The position numbers and the translations under genes are program-made. From Trichuris trichiura (taxonomy: Eukaryota > Nematoda > Enoplea > Trichinellida > Trichuridae), in assembly GCA_037903355.1 (NCBI GenBank), contig JBAJFE010000026.1:6076001-6140000 (forward strand): a DNA stretch of 64,000 nucleotides. Reading direction: 5' to 3'. The notes beneath the pieces were generated by a model, which did no database searches, was not told the origin of the DNA, and saw nothing but the letters and a program-made list of their open reading frames with translations. Of the stretch, positions 31,167 to 43,900 are shown one piece after another. How positions within the stretch are numbered: position 1 is the first letter of the stretch; the number at the start of each line of letters is the position of its first letter.

Positions 31167-34100
31167 TGGAAAACAAACGAAGCGAGATTTAGCGCTCGGA
31201 CTATTGCAAAGCTAAGACTCAGTGCTCCGTACGATTTCTATCTAATTTCATTCTCGCAACAATTGCGCATTGCAGGGACAGTAAACGTATTAATGCTCAA
31301 GTACTGGAACAAGCTAAGTTGGCTGGTGCGTTCCGACTGATTTTCTATAAAACATACTTCCTCGTTGGCAATGAGAAGCTTTGTTTTTTGAACTTTGGTT
31401 TGCATCTTTGCTGATGTTTTAAAACCGCTTAATTTCCTTTTCAACATTGACTGCATACTTCACTACTACTGGCTGAGCAGTTCTGGTTGCAATGTTCCAC
31501 ATACTGCTTCTGCCGTTCACATAACGCTTTCAAGCTGAGCATCTGCGCTTCATTTCTAACTTCTGGATGAAAGCGGCATTTCTGCCATATTTAACCGCAG
31601 AGGGCGGATTAGTGACATAACCCGTTAGCTGTAGAGCTAATAATTTTTGTTCCCGTAATAGGCCTTACCGTATATAAGATCTATGCTTTATGAAACTCTA
31701 ACACCTAACACCTTACGAAGAGCTACTTGCTTAAAACTACGGGACAAAGCAAAATGAAGGCCATCTGCTCCGTATCTGTAACTTACCGCGCCGATGTTAC
31801 CAGCTGGTGCACACACCTGGCAGGTAGGAGACGAGAACACGTGGCATAATTTAATTTGGCTACGTTGTTACTTTCTTTGGAGTGACGATGGATTCCATAA
31901 ATAGAGTTTGTAGAACCTGGTGGAGAGTTCTCGTTCTTTGTACCATAATGATGCTTCAGTAAAAGAGTTAATCCCTGCTGATCTAAGCATTAATGCTTTT
32001 TCACTTGCTCTTCATTATGAACATTAGTGGTGAGCTTTTCACAGGCAACTTAACACCTGTTTGACTGGCAAGCTATCGCGCCAGGAAGGGTTGGGTATAA
32101 GGTTAAAACTTGAGACCGCGGACGGCCAGAATCCCGAATGGACTGATACTCCGAATACTCATATTGTCCAATAGGAAAAAATACCTGACTGGGCAGAACC
32201 TTTTCATATGCTTAATTGCCGACAGGGTAAGTTGCCGTATAGGAAAGCACTTGTGAACGAACTGCAATCCCGAAAGTCAGATTTCAGATATGGCTTGCAA
32301 ATACGGAGGAAGAAAAAGAAGAAGAAAAAAAATAAGAGACCCATGGAACCTCGAAGCCTAACTACAAAGTTGAAAGGAGAGTAGCACCCCGCTGCAAGGA
32401 CACCTTCGTGGACAAAGCATATATCCTATCTATAAGTACAAAATAGTCACAGCGGAAACGTCTGACGTAAGCGCTTGGTCATCTGAACTTCCGAAACGTA
32501 CCGGATATATGATTTTCGGGATCTGAGCTTTTCCATTCTATTTGGGAACTTGTTCTTTCGGTGTTAAGCTCACGCGGAAGTTTCAGCCAGTGGGATAACT
32601 TTTCCTTTTCGACAATATGAGTATTTGAAGTTTCAGTCTCACAACAGGCACCAAGCCGAAGCAGGACAACATGGCAAGTCTGGCTTTGACCCTTAGGCTT
32701 CTTTTGCACTAATCAGGTCAGGTGCAGCAAGTGTAAACCTGCCCCCTACCCTCAGATTAATGCGAATCAACCCTTAGACGATCCTCAGGTCACGATATAG
32801 ACCCAAAAAGATGGTAATATGAAGTATGCACAAAAGTTCTGCTTTTCAAACTTTTGCCCTGGTTCTTTGCAACACGGGTCTGAATTTGCTTCATCCGGCT
32901 AAACATGGATTTTCAGTTTTACTCATTTGGTCACCGTATTGCTTTGTTTTCAAATGTACTCTTATAAGGCTTACACTGCTTATAAAAGTGCCCTAAGTTT
33001 TTCAAGAAAGGAAACAATAGCAGCATAGGATGTGGCTGAAACACTTCCTGCCTATGCGAAGCCGACAGAAATTTATTTCACAGCTTTGAACGCGTCGCGT
33101 GCCCAGTGCACTGCAGGAAGGCAAAATAAACGCGATAGGGGACGGAAGCGAAGCGTAAGAGAATACTGAAAACAAAAATACCAGATTAGCGGTAGGAAAA
33201 CCATCAAAGCTTTGTCTCTCCTTAAGCATTCTCCTCGGTGCTCGCACGAATCACAGCTTCAATGCGGAATCGAATTCCATCTTCCATTAGGCATACTTCT
33301 ACCATCAATAAGAGCAAGTGGAAACCAACCGCGTTTGAAGCACCGAACAGACTAGTGGCAACATAACATTGTAAACGTTGAACTTTTACAGTAGCCCAGT
33401 GTTGCTTGTTTCCACTAAATCGATTGGTCAACCACTAGTGGGTGCAGGGCCCGTTCTGTAATGATCACAGGTTTAATGATCTTCAAACATCAGAAAAAAA
33501 GCAAATATACCAGTCCGTTATATATTATCTCGCTTTCTGCGGCAGCTGATTCCAGGACTTATCGCCCATAACAAAGACCATGTGTAATGAAACCATGAAA
33601 TAAAGCAAAGTGCGCACATAGCCTCCGCATTTTGTCTTGAGCATCTTGAATAATACTTGGATTAAAAAAAGGGGTAAAGGGAAGAAAAAATCTGAAAATG
33701 TTCAGTAAAAGCGCAAATATTGTAGGCATAACTTTAAACTGGAGAACAGCAGGGTGATTTTTTCTCCTCCTAAGTGCTTAGGGCTTAAGGTTTGTTTCCA
33801 TTTAAGAACCCGATGGAAATCGAACAAAACGCAAAATATCAACACTATGACGTTTCCGTGGCTTTTTCTTGTCTGTCGTAAGCAAATACTCATAATTGAA
33901 TTATTAGCGAAATCTCCTACTAATGGACAGATCAGCAGCTATAAGGAAAAATCACAGAACCCCCAAGTTACTAATTTTCCAGAGCTTTCAAAACATTCTG
34001 GTTCAGTAGTCAGCAAGATGAGAGAGATGTTTACTCTGTCAGGGCTAATGCAATTGTGGAGGGACAGCAGGAGTGGTCACCTTGACAGGGTTAAGCATAT

Positions 34101-34316
34101 CTGCTTTTATTGATAACCGTATCTCATACTGCACTAGCTTCCACGCGTAGTGACACCTTTCTTGTCTGCGCACGTAGCACCGAAACATTGGTTAAATAAC
34201 CTGAAGGTTAACTAGATAAATTGCTTGATAAGATTTGCATAGCAATCGAAAATAGATTATCGCGGTTGAACGCAGCACCTCTCAGCGAGGTCGTCTGTTC
34301 TTAGTGGAAAACAACC
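31167..34316. other. Intergenic spacer upstream of DYM and PRDM10
   Basis: About 3.1 kb between the divergent starts of DYM (minus) and the PRDM10-type gene (plus). Both promoters must lie here. I see no exon series with conserved protein content. A polypurine run lies near 32300-32335, and weak family A-like phrases (ATCCCGAATGG) near 32122-32300 suggest an old repeat. 5' UTR exons cannot be excluded. Confidence 0.5.
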
Positions 34317-36164
34317 ATGCTCTTGAGGAGCTCAAAGCAGCACGAGTTGTTGAACTTGCCGAGCTATTTACGATTGAGGAATGGAATTTTTGCTGCGGAG
34401 ACTTTATCGGATAATCTGAAGTTCTATTTCTCACTTATCGATAGGAATAAAATTGTAACGCCAGCGAATCCTGACTTCGAGAAGCTCATCTTGCAATTGC
34501 GCCCTTGCTTGTCGGATACGCCTAGTCAAAGTGGCACTTGTCATTGGGTTGCCTGTATAAGATCGACCGACAGCGCTAAAAAAGGTAATTTGGTCATCTC
34601 TGTGGAAAATGGGCAACTTTGCTTCGCCACCAAAGGTTCCATAGAAAAAGGTAAAGAGCTACTGGTCTTCTACGCGGAAGCTTTTGCCATGGCTAAACAA
34701 ACAGTTTGCCATTTTGCCGAAGCAGTTGCACGCCCAATAAGCAGACTACCAACTTATCAGGAGAGTGAGTCTCAGACTTGCTGCTTTTGCCGTATGTTCG
34801 CTCCCTCGTCTACTACTACATCCTGGCCTAAATACTGCGACTTGTGCCATGCAAATCTTTTCAGCGAGCTCAACCTGCGAATGCACATAGCAAAGGAGCA
34901 CTCCTCCTTTTACCAGCTCCATAGTATCCTGCCATGGAGCTGTGTCCATTGTTCGCTTAATTTTTCCTTAGCTCGGGAGCTGTTTTCTCATCTTACAGTA
35001 CATTCTATTGGTAAGTAAGCATGCAGTCACGTTGGAAAATCCGAAACGATCGCGAACTTTGCAGAGAGTAACTTCCAACCAGCTGAGCATTATGAACTTT
35101 ACGGGAAACGAAAACAGAAGAATATTGTACCTTGTAATCATTTGTCTTGCCAGTCTTGCTGTTGTCGCGGTCGTTACAAATGTCCAGTGTGTTTTAAGTT
35201 TCTTGCGGAAATGCAGCAGATGGCTAATCACTTCAGAAGCCACGGATTGCGTCGTCCTCTCGTGTGCAAAGTTTGCAAGCAACCTTTCGAACATGCCAAT
35301 GATGTTAAGTTGCATATTGAGCAGAAGCACAAGACTGTCGATGGGGCATACAACTGTTCAACCTGCCAAAAGTCTTACGCGACTCGTCTGAGACTCGAAT
35401 GTCATATCAGATATGCCCATCCTGAGCTATTGTTGAAATGCACCGTCTGCAAAAGAAGCTTCACTAGGTCAGACAAGCTCAAAAGACACCTGCAAACCCA
35501 TATGGCTACTGCACTTCACAGTTGCAGCCTGTGCAAAAGAGTCTTCAAACGAAAAGACAACTTAAAGGCACATTATCAGCGAATGCATCAAAACTGTAAA
35601 AATGTACCGCTATATTCTCCTCCAGAGAATTTAAACAAATACATCTATAAATGTTTGGAATGTGCCAAAGGGTTCAAAAGACGAGGCATGCTTATTTGCC
35701 ATTTGAAGCGGAAGCATCCGGACAAGGATATTAAAAATGTGCCTGAGTTGAACATGCCCTTACTAAGATTCAGCTATTGGTTTCCCTGCGAACATTGTAC
35801 GCAACAGTTTTCGACGGCCAAAAAGCGACTGATGCATATGCAAAAGGAACATCCCAACTGTTGTCAAGAGAATTTGAATGTTCGACAGCAGCCTGCCGCG
35901 GCGTACATTTACTGGCCGGTTCAGTGTCCCGCTTGTCCTCAGCAGTACGCAAGAAAAGCCTCGCTGAAAAAGCACATGATCAAGCTGCATCCAGAACTTT
36001 TAATGGAAGCTGAATATTCAAGCACTACCCAAACAGCGCCATTTATGGAGGAAGCTGAAAATCCAGTTCAACATCACGACTCGTCTGAACAATGGCAAAA
36101 CTTATTACATCATAATGATTATTGCACAGACTACCCGTTGCGAGAAGGCTATGGCCAAGAGTGA
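34317..36164 (+). CDS. PRDM10: PRDM10-type PR-domain zinc-finger protein
   Basis: Likely sequence-specific transcription regulator in the nucleus. Two exons, 34317-35010 and 35065-36164, flank a 54-bp intron (GTAAGT...TTTGCAG) and give 597 residues. The N-terminus carries a degenerate PR/SET domain (about 20-125; NGQLCFATKGSIEKGKELLV, FYAEAF). About ten C2H2 fingers follow. The C-terminal block RRGMLICHLKRKHPD, NVPELNMP and CPACPQQYARKASLKKHM is specific to PRDM10: the finger, the VPEL link and the terminal finger fall in the same order as in vertebrate PRDM10. Vertebrate proteins are about twice as long, so upstream exons or lost disordered regions are possible. The start is the first ATG of an open exon; a short leader exon cannot be excluded. 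Confidence 0.88.
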
Positions 36165-36446
36165 GAACATTGCATCGTACTCTGCTTCTCCAGGAAGAAA
36201 TATCATTAGCTCTTGTGGAGTTTCAGCTTCTTCTTTCGATGTACGCTTACAGAGATAGCCTTGTGCTTGCTTATATATAAAAATACTTTCCTAATGCAGT
36301 TCGCTTCTGTTTCAGTTTTGTTTTTGGGCCTTAAAGGGATTTTCTATTAAAATGGACCAGGATGCTTTCAAATCCAATACGAGCTTCTTTATCCGGTTCT
36401 TAAGCATCGGAATAACAATGTTGCCGGTCGAACGCGCTGGTTCTAA

Positions 36447-36600
36447 GACTGGGCAACAAAGGGTCTGCCACGCGCTGAGAGAAAGAACGAGACAGGACTG
36501 AGTCGAGGAATGAGAGACGCTTTACTGCAAACCGAAGGAAGGCCGTCATTACCGACTGCACTAGACGAGCGCGGGCGAAAAAATAAATGCAAGTTGCGAG
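36447..36600 (-). repeat. 3' LTR core of the BEL/Pao relic
   Basis: Starts TGGGCAACAAAGGGTCTGCC on the plus strand and runs to AAATGCAAGTTGCGAG. It matches 37194-37345 with scattered substitutions. Similarity fades into the flanks, so exact LTR ends (perhaps about 36416 and 36650) were not fixed. Confidence 0.75.
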
Positions 36601-36623
36601 TCATGTCTGAATCAACAGGAAAC

Positions 36624-36921
36624 CTAGTCGGCAACACCGGCGGTCCTGTGGACTGACGAGCTGTCCACATCCTCGTCAGCCGTTTCTAACAGGCACAGTT
36701 TTGTCGCTGGCCGATGGACGGTGGCTCCGTTCGCCTGTACTAGAGCTGAACGAACGATTCCATCATTTCCGAGAAACACTTCTTGTATTTTTCCAAATGG
36801 CCACTTTTCGCGGGATCTATCTGGTTCTATTATAATAACGACGTCGCCCTTCTTGAAATTTTTCTGTGATCGAAAGCATTCTTTACGGCTGATTAATTTC
36901 GGCAGGTATTCCTCTATCCAA
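36624..36921 (-). pseudogene. BEL/Pao integrase C-terminal fragment
   Basis: A minus-strand frame of about 100 codons contains WIEEYLPKL, KKGDVVIIIEPDRSRGKWPF and RPATKLCLLE. This is the layout of the C-terminal domain of Pao integrases (GD, WP.G, DGIVR, RP..KLCLLE). The frame is broken upstream by a stop and a shift, and the rest of the polyprotein is missing, so this is a dead fragment ending at the TAG 36624-36626. Confidence 0.8.
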
Positions 36922-37137
36922 CGTTTCCAGACTTAGCCAAGAACTGCCAAGACTCAGGCCGTAATGATAGATCTGGCAATGAAGACAAGCGGCCGTTGGA
37001 TCTCGACGCACGCAGGCCCGCCCTTGTTAGTAGGCGCCGACGAGATGTAACCCGAGTCGTGCGTGTAGGCTCTGACGCTGTATGGTCTGCGTAGACTCAT
37101 AAGTGCTTCGCCGACAGGAACACCAACCGTCGGTCGC

Positions 37138-37156
37138 TTCCCGGCTCGAGGCACCA
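37138..37156 (-). other. Probable retroelement primer-binding site
   Basis: On the minus strand TGGTGCCTCGAGCCGGGAA follows the 5' LTR core after about 40 nt. It starts with TGG, as expected for pairing with the CCA end and T-arm of a host tRNA. I did not match it to a particular tRNA. Confidence 0.5.
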
Positions 37157-37193
37157 ATTTGTTGACAGTCAAGAATGCGCTGATTTTAATAAG

Positions 37194-37345
37194 ATTGGGC
37201 AACAAAGTGTCTGCCACGCGCTGGGAGAAAAACGAGATCGGACTGAGTCGAAGAATAAGCGACGCTTTATTGCAAATCGAAGGAAGGCCGTAATTACCGA
37301 CTGCACTAGACGAGCGCGGGCGAAGGAATAAATGCAAGTCGCGAA
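37194..37345 (-). repeat. 5' LTR core of the BEL/Pao relic
   Basis: Direct-repeat partner of 36447-36600. On the minus strand it precedes the primer-binding-site-like sequence, which sets the element's orientation. Confidence 0.75.
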
Positions 37346-37951
37346 GGGGGACCAACTCGCTGAAAAGGGATAACGTAGGCTCGCGCTTTCAACGCGATTA
37401 TGTAAACAAAAATTTTAGTCTTTTTCGTTGTAATTACACAGAGGTTAAGAAACTTAGAAAAAACATGTTTCATTTCAAAGCAGATCATTTACCTTGGCAT
37501 TTCCCTGAATGGTAAAGTAACAAGAAGCTGCAAACGGTTGGACAACATCTGCCATTGCTACATTGAAAGGATACAATGCACCGAATTTTGCCACGCCGAT
37601 TGGCACAGTTAACTGCGAGCTGATGCCAAATGAAAAACAATGCCAAACATAAAAAGCGTGGAAGCAGCAAGGCAAGAAACGACGAACGAAAAAGAGGTAC
37701 ACTTAAAAGTGCTGCAAGCCACTTGCGGAACAGCAGCACTACTCAGCCTGCAATTTGGCTTTCTATAGTAAAGCTATGTACAAAAATCACAACAGAGATA
37801 TTTTAGAGTAGAAGGGGAAGCTATTCACATAACAAAGGCATATAAGAATTAACAGCATCACTACAGAGGATCCGAAAACAGCAACACAACTGCTGCTATG
37901 GGGAGGAATAACTTCCAAAATTCGAGTTGCAGCAAAGCAGAGAGGTGAGAT

Positions 37952-40900
37952 CTACGCGTCGACCTGCAAAAATTCCCGCAGCACATTCATGTCGTATTCA
38001 TCAGCTTCCGTCGTTGCCTTTGAAGAGGATATCAAGTAAGAATTAATAAGTTCAGAGATGACATACTTCAGTTAACGAGTGCGAATCACCGTCGGAACGA
38101 GGTTTCTCAAGCACTGCTGTTTTAGGACCGATGATCGATCCTGGAGGAGACTAAAAACAAAAACGACTATGACATGCAAGCAGCCAACAAAGTAGTCCCC
38201 CTACCTGACTGATCAGAGCGCTCAGATTACTGAATAACTGACCAGCCACTCGAAGTTCCTGTTCGCCAGGATCGGCTACATTGGTTATCGTTATCGGCGG
38301 TGGCTGACTCAGGCGAGCGTTTTGTAAATGAACTACAGATTTGATCAATTTGCTATTGGCTGCAAGAAGTGAAGCAACAGTTGACGAAGACTGCGAGTCT
38401 GTTTTATTGAGGTTGCTTTTTCCTGGAATCCAGAGAAACCGCTATCTCTTGTGACAGGAATCTCTTTACCACGCTTACTCATATTATCAAGGAAGGACAT
38501 GTCAATTCCATTGGCTTCCAGAGATTTGAGATGCTGATAATCAGTGTCGCTTAGTTCAATCTGCAACGCATGCATAAATAACGCTGCTAATTCAAACCGT
38601 TAATCAAAATACCAACAGCAGAAAAGAGGGTCTTACGTATCAATAATATGGCCAGGAATTCCTTACAACGAAGTTACAAGTGCAGCAAAGCAAAGCACAG
38701 ACAAATACTGATGCCAATAAGCTGTACTTAAGCTTGGTACGGTTACATTGCATTTGGTGTAAAAAGCATCCGAGCATGTGTTATTATTCCTTAAATGTTA
38801 TAGATCGCATTTAGGAATGAGCCGCCGGGAATGAAGCGCTAGTACGATGCTGGAGGCAAAGCAGTCTTAAAGGGATGACAAGATGCTTAAAAATGGCAAA
38901 CGCCAAAAAAGACTACATATGGAGAACTCAACTCAGGTCAAGAACTGTTCAACTGTTGATAGAACCACACATATCTTTGGCGGATGACGCTGATGACAGG
39001 ACACTGCCGGTTTTGAAAGCCATATCCAGCGGCAGATGCATGCCATTACGGTCGACCGTAGTTACCGGGGTTAGTTCCTTCACAGCTTTCCACGTTATAT
39101 GAAATCTGTTTTGTGAAACGGGGAGTAACATGTATTTAGCCTAAGCATTTCACCCAGCTATGCGAAACAGACAGTCGCTTGGCGGCAGCGGGTATAAGGC
39201 CAGTAAACAACCAACCAACGGTCCTTTTGGCGTACGTTAGCGTCCGCGCAGACTTGCCACAGCTCTGCCGGCGCAATCTCGACAAATAGGTTGACTGCAG
39301 TAAGGCACCTCGAGACATAGGCTTCCCGAAATAAACGGAAATGTGGATCAAAGACCTGGTGTTCTTCAATCGTATAAAACTACAATCTGTTCTCACATAA
39401 CGCAATGATCAGCCGCTAACTCAATTTGTTTTCGAGTCAACAGCCGGTCAGCAATTACGAATATAGAAAAATGAGTCCACAGGAACTTTTTCCCATGTCA
39501 CTTCGCGGTCCACGCCATATAAGAAACTGGTTTCTGCTGGTCAATTGTCTTCCTTGATCAAACGGACGTCGCCGTCCCTGCAAGCTAAATTCCCGCTTGT
39601 AGGGGCTGACATCGCGTTGTGGACGGCAGGAATCTATATTTAAAATTGCATTACCTGCTTTTCCGTGACATACTGTAAGCCTCTTCTTTAAACCGGATTT
39701 TTTCGTATTCCGGACTACCTTCCACCCTGACGCGTCCGGATTAGGGAGGCTTTGCTGCATAAGATGCCGATGCACAACTGTTGCAAGGCTTTACAGCGTA
39801 TTTTCGACTTATTAGGGATTGCAGATTGTATACAGTTTAAACAACCATACAGTCAGGAAAGAGCTGCAGCAGATGCGGAGAAAATATGGCAACTGCACAA
39901 GCACTATTTTCGGCTGGAATGTCTCTACTACGAAATGTTATACGGAGGCACAGATACACACTATCGAGACTGCGAGAAGATTATAGTAGCACATTAGCGT
40001 TCCTCAGAAGCAGACTACACAGAACACTTTACGAGAACCTGGTGAAACATGTGGACCTTGCCACACGAACAGTTTGCTCATCACAAAAACAGGTACTAAA
40101 AACGAAATTTGATAGCATTCGAGACAATATTCCGACAACATCTTCAAACCCTTACAGAAATATTCCACAAAGAACTCCTAGGTCAGAGCTAAATTCAGCG
40201 ATAATAAATCTCAGCTCATTCCCTCTAAGTGAAAATGAGAAGCATATATTAGAAAAAGGACTTAACTTCGTCCCAACACCAAAACAACCACCACTTCTCG
40301 ACATCATTGCCTCAGTTGAAGACAGCCTATCTTCGACGGACACACAAAAAGCCACACAGATCAAGAGTAATTTATCTACATTGATCCTAGGCCACCACTT
40401 CACTGCCACTTCGAACCTAAGCCGATATGAGATAAACAGCTTATATCAACTTAGAAAGCAACCCAACAGAATTATAACCAAAGCAGATAAAGGGAATAGA
40501 ATCGTCTTACTTGACAGAAGCACCTACATCGAAAAGATGACAGCTATCTTGAACACTAGCAATTATACCCCCTACCAACCGACCCTACAGAAGTTTCCCG
40601 AAAAAATCTCCGATCTCTTCTCATTACATATGCCACAGAAACCAAAGAACCTGCTATCACCAAAATGACAACATATCTTAAGTTTGCATCGAACTTCAGA
40701 CCCCCTGAGCTCTATGGTCTCCCAAAAGTACACAAACCAGATATCCCGCTAAGACCGATAGTCTCCACAATTAACAGCATCACCACTGAACTCAGTAGAT
40801 ACTTAAGTAAGATCATCAAACCTCTAACAGGCAAGGAACCATCCTTTGTCAAAAACAGCAAAACGCTCGTCAACGAAATAAGAAACTATTGTTTGGAACC

Positions 40901-43900
40901 CGACATTATTTTAGTCATTTACGATGTAAAAGACTTATTTCCCAGCATCCCAATATCAGATACCCTAGAGACCTTACACAATCTCCTCCACACGGACACA
41001 AATCTACCCAGCAGAACCAAATTAAATCCCTTTCACATTGTCAAGCTGGTCTCGTTTTGCATGCAAGAAGGCAATTACTTCACTTTTGATAACAAGTTCT
41101 ATAAACAATCTAACGGAGTACCTATGGGAAGCCCCCTATCCCCTGTATTAGCGGAAATCTTTATGGAAAACTTTGAAAGACAAATGTTCAGAACTATAGA
41201 CAGACACATAGCTCCACGCCTTTTTAAAAGATACGTAGACGACATCTTTGTCATTATAAAAGCTGGAAAAGAAGAACAATTTTTACAATTCCTCAACAAC
41301 GTCCGTCCTAACCAAATAGTCTTCACAATGGAAAAAGAAGATAACAAAACCTTGCCCTTTCTGGACGCCTTAATCATTCGCTCAAGCGAAGGCCTTAAAA
41401 CCAGAGTGTATAGAAAACCCACGCACACAGATCAGTACCTCAACTTTTCATCACATCACCCACGATCAGTAATGCGTGGTATCCTCTCTGGAATGATAGA
41501 CAGAGCATTCAACTTATGCAGTCCCGAATATCTTCAGCCAGAAATTAACTACATTAGAAAAATCTTCTACAAAAACGGTTATCCTAAATCCTAAGAAAGG
41601 AAGCTGGAGACATACTACACCGCAACACGCAAATGCCTGCCTGCGCTTAGTCAGTGGCCACTTACCTTAAATGGGTCTTTAAGGGTTTCTTCGCCTGAAC
41701 TTGCCACTTTAGCAGGAGCATTGCTTCGGACATTTTTCGACTGAAAATTGTGAATTAGTCAATCGTGCGCGTCGGCTGAATTGATGCTCTGTGCAACCTG
41801 CGTTTTCGTTGACGAGTTGAAAACTTCGGCAAGGTCAACGCGGCACTCGGGATGATGAGAAGCGAACAGTTTGTGGCTGAACAAGCTAAGTTGTACGGCA
41901 ACACCGGCTAACAAACAAAGCATACCACCTAGCAGAAAAATTAGCGAGAAGTTTCTCCGAATCAGAGCAAATGAAATCGGTTTCCCGCTTCGGCAAAGTT
42001 GCCCATGTTGAATCGTAGCTAGGGGCGAACGAAGATAACGGTCCGTAGTTCAGGTAGGTTACTAAACAAAAAGCGGCAATGGCTAACCAGAGACATTTGT
42101 AAACTTAAAAACACCTGGTATTTCCTTTCTGGGCTCCGCGCAACTGGCCAAGAGGCCAGGATTGCCTTCTTTGAGTTGACCAACAATGTCGCTAAGCAAT
42201 ACTGGCCGTTTTAGTTTTGCAGAGCCACTACTGCCAATGTTGTCGTCCCGCCGATAGATCTTATTAGGGGTCAGCATTTTTAATGTTGTGCGCCTGTTGG
42301 GGACAAGTTTTGGACACGTGAGCTAAAAGAAGTCAGTACGTTCAGCTTCGGCAAAGGAATAGCCGCGCGACAAAAGAACCTCCGCCCTGGATGAAGCTAA
42401 ATCAGCTGCCAGTTCGCTCACCGTCTGTGCTTGACAGAGGACTTCTTCATCTGTCAGATCGTCGACAACCAATGGACATCGACTTAAAAAGCAACAACTC
42501 AAACGTCCAGTCCATCCGAACAAGCCAAGTTACTTCGTCTTCCCCTTTCGCAGACAGTGAAGTTGTTTTGGAGTCTCAGAAAAACCCAACTGCTCCGCTG
42601 TAACACGATGCATTCCAGGCAATGCGCGTTGCAAAGAAAGCATTTTTTCCTAAATTAGGAACTACTAAGAGGATGTCACAAGATAAGATCAAAATCAACC
42701 TTGCTAAACATATAGTCGATTACCAGCGTAAACTTCCGTGCGGCAACGCGGTATTCCGTAGAGAAGTCGTTTAGTTTGAGCACATTGCTTACTACCAGCT
42801 CCAAGTCGCTCTAAAAGTTGAAACATTTGCTCGGGAAAGCCAAAGCAGCACAGGATAAAAACCTTTAGTTCAATAAGCGTTTTATAGTGGTCCTGAGCAA
42901 TTTTGTTTTGAATTGCCGCAAAGTCAGTTTGGTTTACGATCGTCTTACAATCGTTTTCGGAAAAAGGTTTGGTAAAATAGCAGTCCGGATCTTTCCTGCA
43001 ATCCACTTTTCGCATTATTTTCAATGAACAGTCCAAGTGACCAATGCTCACTTGAGAAATACTCGAACGTAAAAATCGAGCAACAACTGTAACGGAGAGA
43101 AGGCCGCTTTCGATTGAGACAGTGGCCGCGGCTCTGTTGACGTTTCTGCAACTTCATGCGGTGTTTCGTTACTTTCACCGTCAGCACTGTTTTCATCAGA
43201 CTTTTTCGAACTACATTTCGCCTTCTCCACTAATGCGTCGTCGCTTTCGACGTTGGCTTCCGCCTGAAGACCTGACGAAAGTATGAACAATTGGCTGCAG
43301 AAAGCGTCCGAGCGACCTTGATACGTCTTCGTTTGGATCCCTTTGGTGGGGCCGTAAACAAAAAGCGGCGTTTCTTCCTCTTCTTCTTGGTGATACTGCC
43401 TGAAGATGACTGACCGCATGACTAAAAAAAAGAATAACATCTTCACCCCGCGCCAATTCAAAAGATGCTTACAAGTTTGGAAGGTACCTCGCCCTCATTA
43501 GCATCATCGTCGTTTGAGTGCAATTCCAAGTCTGAGTTTTCGTCTTCCTCTGATGTTGTCTTTGATGTTGATGCGGCTTGAGAAAGGCTGCTTTTACTCG
43601 GCAAACGCAGCACTAATTTCAAACCGCGTTTTTCTATAAACAACGAACCACAATATACCACCGAGATAAAATCAACCTTTCCAACTGAGCATTCATAACA
43701 CTGATAACGAAATTGAACAGTTAGCAGTGACTTTACTTAACGTTCTTTGGATAATTTCACTTAGCTGCCCCACGTCATACTGTAAGCTTTTGGTAATCCT
43801 GTTCTCCCCTTACCTAAGCCTAAGTTAAAACAAAAAGCTGACATTTTAGCTTAAGCTTAGGTAAAAGGATTACAAGACCATCGGCATGCTCGCTATTAAA

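Larger units (their letters stand above)
36416..37365 (-). mobile_element. Internally deleted BEL/Pao LTR retroelement
   Basis: Minus-strand relic. Two direct repeats of about 150 bp and roughly 90% identity (36447-36600 and 37194-37345) are the cores of its LTRs. The 5' LTR (higher coordinates) is followed by a primer-binding-site-like sequence at 37138-37156. Only the C-terminal end of the pol integrase remains, just before the 3' LTR. Gag, protease, reverse transcriptase and most of integrase are gone, so the copy is not autonomous. It lies between the 3' ends of the PRDM10-type gene and BRD7. Confidence 0.75.

Noticed and set aside
35011..35141. Read-through of the PRDM10-type gene after TAA 35016 as a separate second gene
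   Set aside because: A 54-bp in-phase intron (35011-35064) with consensus ends removes the stop, so it is one gene.
37475..37739. Two minus-strand frames of 75-84 codons with hydrophobic segments ending at a GTAAAT donor-like site
   Set aside because: They lie just past the BRD7 stop, have no following exon before the retroelement, and match no family. Most likely BRD7 3' UTR or spacer.
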